Shown in pieces: positions 48,322 through 53,820 of a stretch of 53,820 nucleotides of DNA. Source of the DNA: Cochliopodium minus (lineage: Eukaryota; Discosea; Himatismenida; Cochliopodiidae); contig JAMYWO010000044.1 in assembly GCA_024220525.1 (NCBI GenBank), positions 154,814 to 208,633 on the forward strand. Direction: 5' to 3'. Under the pieces are notes generated by a model. That model worked only from the letters and a program-made list of their open reading frames with translations, did no database searches and was not told the origin of the DNA. A program made the position numbers and the translations under genes. Within the stretch, counting starts at the first letter, position 1. The number at the start of each line of letters is the position of its first letter.

Positions 48322-50437
48322 ATGTGGAATAAAATTTCAAATTTTATATTGATCAAAATAGCTCTCTTTTTAACCCAACAAGATGGAGAAGATAAATTGA
48401 AATGCAACATCCACAATTTTTCTCAAATGATATCGGTAACTAACAAATATATTTTGATTTTTCTAAATTTAGAATATTCAAATTTATTTTCTTTATTTGG
48501 GAAGGTGTGTCAAAATTGGAAAAAGATCTTGGATTCAGATTTGTTTTGGAAACAAAAATTTTGCATTGATTTCAATGAAGATGCAAAATCTTTCGAATTG
48601 ACCGATAAAAACACCACCTGGAGAGAATATTACAAGATTCAATTGTTCCAATCCTTCACCATTCAAATAAGAGTGGGAAATGAATTGGATGGTATCAATA
48701 AAATGACAGAAAAAATGATCAACAAAATGGAAGAAAATGCCAATCTAAAGAGTCAAGTCTCCAATGGGATATCTGGTAACAAAATAAAAAGATGATAAAA
48801 TATGATAATAGTCATAATATACAATTATAATAGTAACTTCTGGTTGATATCAGAGAATAAAAATTTTAAATTATACGAATTTTTATTGGAAAAGGATTTG
48901 GAATTTTTTTTTTTGAATTTCTTTTTATTTGAATTTTAATGACGGAAATCTCCAAATTATAAAAATAAAAAATTTTAAATTGAATATAAAATCGACTTGT
49001 ACTTTTTTATGATCCATTTTTTTTTTTTAGATTTCCCAATCGACCTGAAAAAAAGAGCAAGAGAAGAGGGATACACATCAGTGCTGAGATTCAACTATGA
49101 GATAAAAGAAAAGGAGATAGCAGACGAGATAGTAGGAAAGGAATGTTTCGAGACCTTTGCCAAATGCTTTTTGAACAACACAAAAGAGAAAAGCAAAGTA
49201 GAAACAGTTTGTAGAATCAACAAAGAGAAGAATGAAATAGAAGCAATTTTCTTCATGAAATCCTTTCCAAAGGTGAGGAAACCTAACATCCGATGGGAGG
49301 GAAATCAGTTCTTTAGTGAGCCCAAACCTTCCAAGTCTGTTGTCAATGCTAACTTTGTCACTTTCCTCAAGAGATCCAAGGCTTCCAATTTGAAGAAGAT
49401 TTTCAACAGTAATTTTTATTAAAAATTAATACTAATGTTATTCAAAAAACGAAATAAATAAAAAATAAAAATAAAAATAAAAATAAAAAATAAAATCAAG
49501 TTTAAAAAATATTGATGTTATTCAAAAAACAAAAAATAAAAAAATCAAAAATTTAAAAAATCAAAAAATTTCATATCAATTCAACCATAATTTTTAGATA
49601 AATTGCTTCCATTTCTCCATGTTTACAAACTCTCCAAAAAGCTCCAAAAACACAAGTCAAAACTCTCCAAAGAACAAAAATCTCAAAAGAAAAAAGCCAG
49701 AAAAACCTACACTGAGTCCCTTAGCATGCCTTGGTCTTTAACAAAAAATTCCTTTTTTTTATTTTTTTGTTTTTTATATATTTCTGATTTTTAGGGCTGG
49801 ATTTTTCTTCTTCCTCAACAGTAAAATTTTTATTTCATTTTTTTAATTTTTATTTAATTTAATTTTTTAGTTGGTACACTGAAATTTTTGAACATGTCAA
49901 GTAATCAAAACTATCTTTCTAACGAGGACCTTAACGATTTTGTGAGAATACACGAATTTTTGGGTTGTCTTAAAAGTGTTGCTGTCAATCAGATTGAAAA
50001 CTATTCTTCTTTCAACATTCTTTTTGGTTTCATTTTTTTTTTTTCAATTTTTTCCTAAAATTAATTTTTAAATATTCTCTATATTTTGGCAAAAAAAAGA
50101 TTTTCCTTTTCCTTGGACAGGTTTTTTGGAGGTTTATTTTCAATTTTTTTCATTTTCAATAAATTATTTTTAATTATTAATTTTTTTTATTAAAGATTAT
50201 GGTTTCTGATAGACTTAACAAAAGACTACAAACAGAATTCAACTATGCAACCATGTTTGAGAAATTTTCGAGTAATATCTCTTCGGCAGTGGAAACCTAC
50301 GATAAGAACTTACAATCTATTTCTGTAATAATTTTCCTAATAAAAAGTTTTAAAAAAAAACTGACTGTAATTTGGTAATTAATTAGGAGGAACCTTTTTT
50401 CAAGGAAAACAGCCCAGAGGATGATTCACAGTTTTAA
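48322..50437 (+). CDS. F-box-like protein, C-terminal part of unknown family
   Basis: Nine exons (48322-48435, 48505-48775, 49031-49408, 49598-49733, 49795-49820, 49871-50026, 50100-50131, 50196-50324, 50387-50437) join in phase to 430 residues. The N terminus resembles an F-box: ISNFILIKIALFLT, then VCQNWKKILDSDLFWKQKF across the first intron. The middle is Lys/Glu-rich (DFPIDLKKRAREEG, YEIKEKEIADEIVG); the end is helical (VSDRLNKRLQTEFNYATMF) and acidic (ENSPEDDSQF). I recognise no domain after the F-box. The first intron (69 nt) has no stop in frame and could be mistaken for coding. Two exons are 26 and 32 nt. Convergent with the PTAR1-like gene, 66 nt between stops. Confidence 0.72.
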
Positions 50438-50503
50438 GATTAAATTGGAATTTATTTCCTTAAATAAAAATTAAATAAAAATTAACAAAGTGGAACAAAA
50501 AAT

Positions 50504-51797
50504 TTATTTTTCAAATTTTTTGAATATTTGAAGATGAGATATTTGTGACAGGATAGAAAGCACATCCTTTTTGAAGTTGGGGGAGTCGTCAAAAAGGAGG
50601 TGTAAATTGTCCTTGTGGTAGGGATGAGAAGAAAGAGCGAAGCGGAGGACAAACTGAAGGTTTTCATTGTTGCGGAGCTTTTCCTCTTGGAGAAAAAGAA
50701 AGAGAGAAGTAAATTGTTCCTCAAAGTTGTTGATAAGCAAGGAAATAAAGAAAACAACTTTTAAATGTTGCCATGGACTTTCGTGACCAGGATACAAACC
50801 TACCACTTTACGAATCAAAGTGAATTCTTCTACAATTATTTTTTTGAACTCAAATGAAACATCCACTTTCGTTTTAAAATCGAAACATCTCAAAATCTCT
50901 TTTAAATTGAAAGAATTTTTCGAAAAAGAAGATATTTCTCCGCTCAATAAAGAGATCAACAAAAATGATCGAAAATGATATCCGCAGTTATCTCCTATGT
51001 TCTTGTAGATATAGCTCACCATCTCATTCTTCAGTTGTTGTTGGATGAATTTGGTTTTGAATTGCAGAGGATACATCTTATTGACCAGCCAGATCTTATG
51101 TGTCCAGCTATGATAGTTCTTGGGATACTGTGTTGAACATTTCAAGCAAAAAGAAAGGTGATTTTCAAAGTTGATCTCCTTCTTTTCCTCTATCATCTTC
51201 TTCACTATGAATTTCATGTGGCTCCATGTACATCCGCTCTTGGGATGTTTGGATAGTGTCAATCTAAGCAGCCATAGCGATTCTTCCAAGTCAATTATCT
51301 TCTGGTTTGAACATTCCTTGAGTATATTCCACGCTGTATAATTATCTGCGTTCGTCAACACCATTACCTTGCAGCTGGTGCATATCTCTTCCAAATTTTG
51401 TTTGTCATCAGAATTTTCGTTGAAATATTCTCTCCAATTCTTTTCTTTGAGGATCTCTCTCACATTTTTCTTTGCTTGCTTGCAAATTTTGGGCAATACC
51501 CAAAAGGCTATACCCAAAATATTGTTTTTATGATAGAAATCATATTTCTTCTCCCTATCTATTGGTTCCAGTTTTAACTTTTTGTTTTCATCAAAGATAT
51601 CTGGATGTGCATTTGGCAGGAAACCTATATATTTTCATTCCAATTAATAGGATTGAATTCAATGAGAGTCCTTACCTAATTCATTTCTATTTTTGAAGAA
51701 AATATTTTGGTGAATATTTTGAGAGAAAAATGTGATCTATTTACATGTTTTTATTTTTGAGTATTTCAACAAATTTATCATAATGTTCATCCTTCAT
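50504..51797 (-). CDS. PTAR1-like protein prenyltransferase alpha-subunit repeat protein
   Basis: Minus-strand exons 51797-51745, 51686-51676 (11 nt) and 51624-50504 join in phase to 394 residues. Prenyltransferase alpha repeats are visible: NADNYTAWNILKE, LSKHPKSGCTWSHMKFIV, YPKNYHSWTHKIWLV and YPGHESPWQHLKVV. The order, and the N-terminal NELGFLPNAHP motif, fit PTAR1, the alpha subunit of geranylgeranyltransferase III, better than FNTA or RabGGTA. Role: supports transfer of geranylgeranyl groups to protein cysteines together with a beta subunit encoded elsewhere. The tiny second exon was placed by phase and family conservation. Its start codon lies 44 nt from that of the divergent ACBP-NMT gene. 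Confidence 0.85.
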
Positions 51798-51841
51798 TAA
51801 AATCTCTTATGAACACAATTTTATTTAAATAATTCAAAAAA
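51798..51841. promoter_or_regulatory. 44-nt bidirectional start region between PTAR1-like and ACBP-NMT genes
   Basis: Only 44 nt, all AT-rich, separate the two divergent ATGs. The two genes' transcription start sites must lie here or overlap the neighbouring coding sequence, so coordinated expression is likely. Confidence 0.6.
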
Positions 51842-53820
51842 ATGGATGAAGGAAAGAAAGAAGAAACGAAAAAAGCATCCAAAACATTAATTTATTCTAT
51901 CATCGCATTTGGAGCTGCTTTTTTGGCATCATATCTGTATTACAGAAAGATATCCAGATCAAAAACCACAGAGATCAACAATACGATCACCCATCAACCT
52001 ATCGACTTCACTGAAGAACAAAAGAAAGAGATTCTCTTTCAATTCAACAGGGCAGTCGATCATATGAATACGAATGGCAAAGGATTGGAGGTTGAGAGCT
52101 ATATCTTGTTGGATATTTATTCCCATTTTAAGCAAGCCACCATAGGTGATATCAATAAAAGTAAACCAATCTGGGATTTGAAGGAATCTGCCAAATGGTA
52201 AAAGAAAATTTGAAAATATTCACTTGTGATATTTTTTATAAAAAATTGCAAAAATCTTGGATTATTTGAAATTTCTTAGGATCAAATTTTTGAGTTCTGT
52301 TTATATCAGATCATTTCGTATAATAATCATTATTTTAATGGATATATGAAATCACTTTATCTTTATAATGCATTCAAATAATTTCACAAAAAAAATTTTG
52401 GGGATGCTCATTAGACCCTAGAATAACATATCTTAATAAGCAAGAAAAATATTTTATTTTTTATTCAATTCGATGAGTTCTTTGTTTTTACTCTGTTTTC
52501 TCGATAAAGTTTATAAAATAATTTCATACACAAATATCATTTATCACAACGTATATCATGATGGTGAATGACAAAAAATTTGAAAAAAATTTAAAAATTA
52601 TTATCTTTTTGTTGATTCACCAATTTTTATAAAAACCCTAAAGGGATGCTTGGAATTCACTGAAGGGAATGGACAAACACACATCGATGAAAAAGTATGT
52701 GGAGATAATCCTGCAAAACGATCAGAAATTCAAACTAGAACAAGGATATGCTGGAAAAGAAAAAACAGAAAACGATAACAAAAATAATAAAGATTATAAA
52801 GAAGATAATAAAAAAGATAATAAAAAAGATAATAAAAATGATAATAAAAATGATAATGATATAAATGATAAAATCGATTCAGAGAAAGAAGAGAAATCGA
52901 ATTTTTATCTTTTTCAATCCTCCGATCAGAAAGATGCGGTGAACAAAAAACATTCTTTTTGGAACACCCAGCCCATTCCCAACAGGTTCAAGGCAGAGGA
53001 GCAGAGCAAACTTGTTTACGAAATGGAAAAGACTCCAGGTTTTTATTTTTTTATTTTTTTATTTTTTTTATTTTTTTATTTTTTATTTTTTCATTTCTTT
53101 GTGGAAGAACAGATTATTCTTCTTTATTTATTTTTTAATATATTTTAATATTTTTGAATTCTTCATTTAACTTTTTTTTTTATTTTTTCATTTTATGATT
53201 ATTTTTTATTCATATTTTTCATTCTAAACATTTTTTTCATTTCATTTCCATTTTTACTTTAATTTCGTTTGATTTTTATTTTTATATTTTTTATTTTTAT
53301 ATTTTATATTTTTATTTTTTATTTCTTTATTTTTTATTTTTTATTTTTTATTTTTATTTTTATTTTGATTTTTGATTTTTTATTTTTGATTTTTATTTTT
53401 GATTTTTTTATTTTTATATTTTTCCATCAGGAGACTACGAACCAGAATACATAGACGAGGAGATAGTGTCAAAAGCATCATTAGAAGAAATGCCATTACC
53501 TCCATCCCTCAACTTGGAATGGGTTGACTTTAACAAGATGAGCAACGAAGAAGTCGCCAGCATGGTTTATAAACTCAGCATGACTGGCGTTGACCCCAAA
53601 GTTCTCAATTTCGCTGCCAAACCTGATTTCCTCCTTTGGTCAATGCAACCTCCTGGTAATTTTCATATTTAAAATTATTTTTTTTATTTAAAAAAATTTT
53701 TAAATTTACTTTTTCATCTTTTTGATAAAATTTTTAGATTAATTTTTTATTAATTTTTTGTTAATTTTTTGTTAATTTTTTGTTAATTTTTTGTTAATTT
53801 TTTTTATTTTTCAATTATTT
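51842..53820 (+). CDS. Membrane-anchored acyl-CoA-binding domain fused to N-myristoyltransferase, 3' truncated by window edge
   Basis: Exons 51842-52197, 52644-53038 and 53431-53655 join in phase (325 residues so far); the next intron runs to the window end. N terminus: Lys/Glu-rich, then a membrane segment LIYSIIAFGAAFLASYLYY (about 16-34). An ACBP domain follows (about 57-145) with YSHFKQATIGD, ESAKWDAWNSLKG and MKKYVEII, keeping the ligand-binding Tyr/Lys positions; the first splice falls inside AKW and is confirmed by the family pattern. A charged Asn/Lys/Asp linker leads without a stop into NMT: SFWNTQPIPNRF, then LNLEWVDFNKMSNEE and KPDFLLWSMQPPG, the start of the NMT N-terminal GNAT domain that binds myristoyl-CoA. 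Linker translation is in one exon with both domains, so the fusion does not depend on a doubtful splice. The acyl transfer half is missing here but a matching C-terminal half lies at 1-1033. Confidence 0.9.
53735..53810. repeat. TTAATTTTTTG tandem array at the window end
   Basis: About six copies of TTAATTTTTTG or close variants inside the unfinished NMT intron that starts at 53656. The array probably explains why the assembled sequence stops here. Confidence 0.9.

Noticed and set aside
53150-53430. Phe/Ile-rich open frames near the right end
   Set aside because: Poly-T intron between NMT exons; the exon borders at 53038 and 53431 are set by phase and NMT conservation.

Overview
This is an AT-rich nuclear segment from a protist, not a prokaryote or an organelle. 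Nearly every gene can be joined through short GT..AG introns (mostly 45-120 nt, T-rich), the standard code is used with all three stops, and the gene set is eukaryotic: Tra1/TRRAP, a DDX5/DBP2-type helicase, a Rab, GH47 mannosidase, F-box proteins and TKL kinases. A cAMP-receptor-like GPCR, Asn/Ser-rich low complexity, TRAF-type RING proteins and multidomain TKL kinases would fit a free-living amoeboid or heterolobosean-like protist, but I cannot name the species. Exon joins were worked out by hand from splice sites, reading phase and family conservation. For each complete model the exon lengths sum to a multiple of three.

Layout, left to right: 3' half of an N-myristoyltransferase (NMT, +, 1-1033); a TPR/F-box gene (-, 1144-2313 and beyond); a decayed region (2540-4440) with a degenerate repeat, a chromokinesin-type Cys-rich tail remnant and a broken ORF; a mitochondrially targeted SAM-like/P-loop NTPase (+, 4500-6679); a RING-TRAF zinc finger-TPR protein (-, 7067-9444); a TMEM135-like protein (+, 9575-12244); an ankyrin-TKL kinase (+, 12641-15987); a small mitochondrial membrane protein (+, 16219-16921); a 1443-residue SH3-RasGAP-LRR-TKL kinase (+, 16991-22648); a Rab5/22-like GTPase (-, 22766-24076); Tra1/TRRAP (+, 24267-36757); a GPCR (+, 36836-38255); a DEAD-box helicase with a 100-N gap (+, 38474-42389); GH47 mannosidase (+, 42715-45556); a THEM6-like hotdog protein (-, 45663-46524); an intronless TetX-like flavin monooxygenase (-, 46849-48075); a second F-box protein (+, 48322-50437); a PTAR1-like prenyltransferase alpha-repeat protein (-, 50504-51797); and the 5' half of an NMT gene fused to an acyl-CoA-binding domain (+, 51842 to beyond the right end).

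The most notable system is the right-end gene: transmembrane segment, acyl-CoA-binding (ACBP) domain, charged linker and NMT in one reading frame. This joins an acyl-CoA carrier to the enzyme that consumes myristoyl-CoA. In animals the separate ACBP protein ACBD6 is known to work with NMT. The gene is head-to-head, 44 nt between start codons, with PTAR1, another protein-lipidation gene. The C-terminal half of an NMT lies at the left end on the same strand, so the two window ends may be parts of one gene (circular or tandem structure, or an assembly effect).

Other themes are extreme microexons (8, 11, 12 and possibly 3 nt in the Rab gene), several multiple-of-three introns without stops that mimic hydrophobic coding sequence, a RasGAP domain that has lost both catalytic arginines, and a likely horizontally acquired flavoenzyme.
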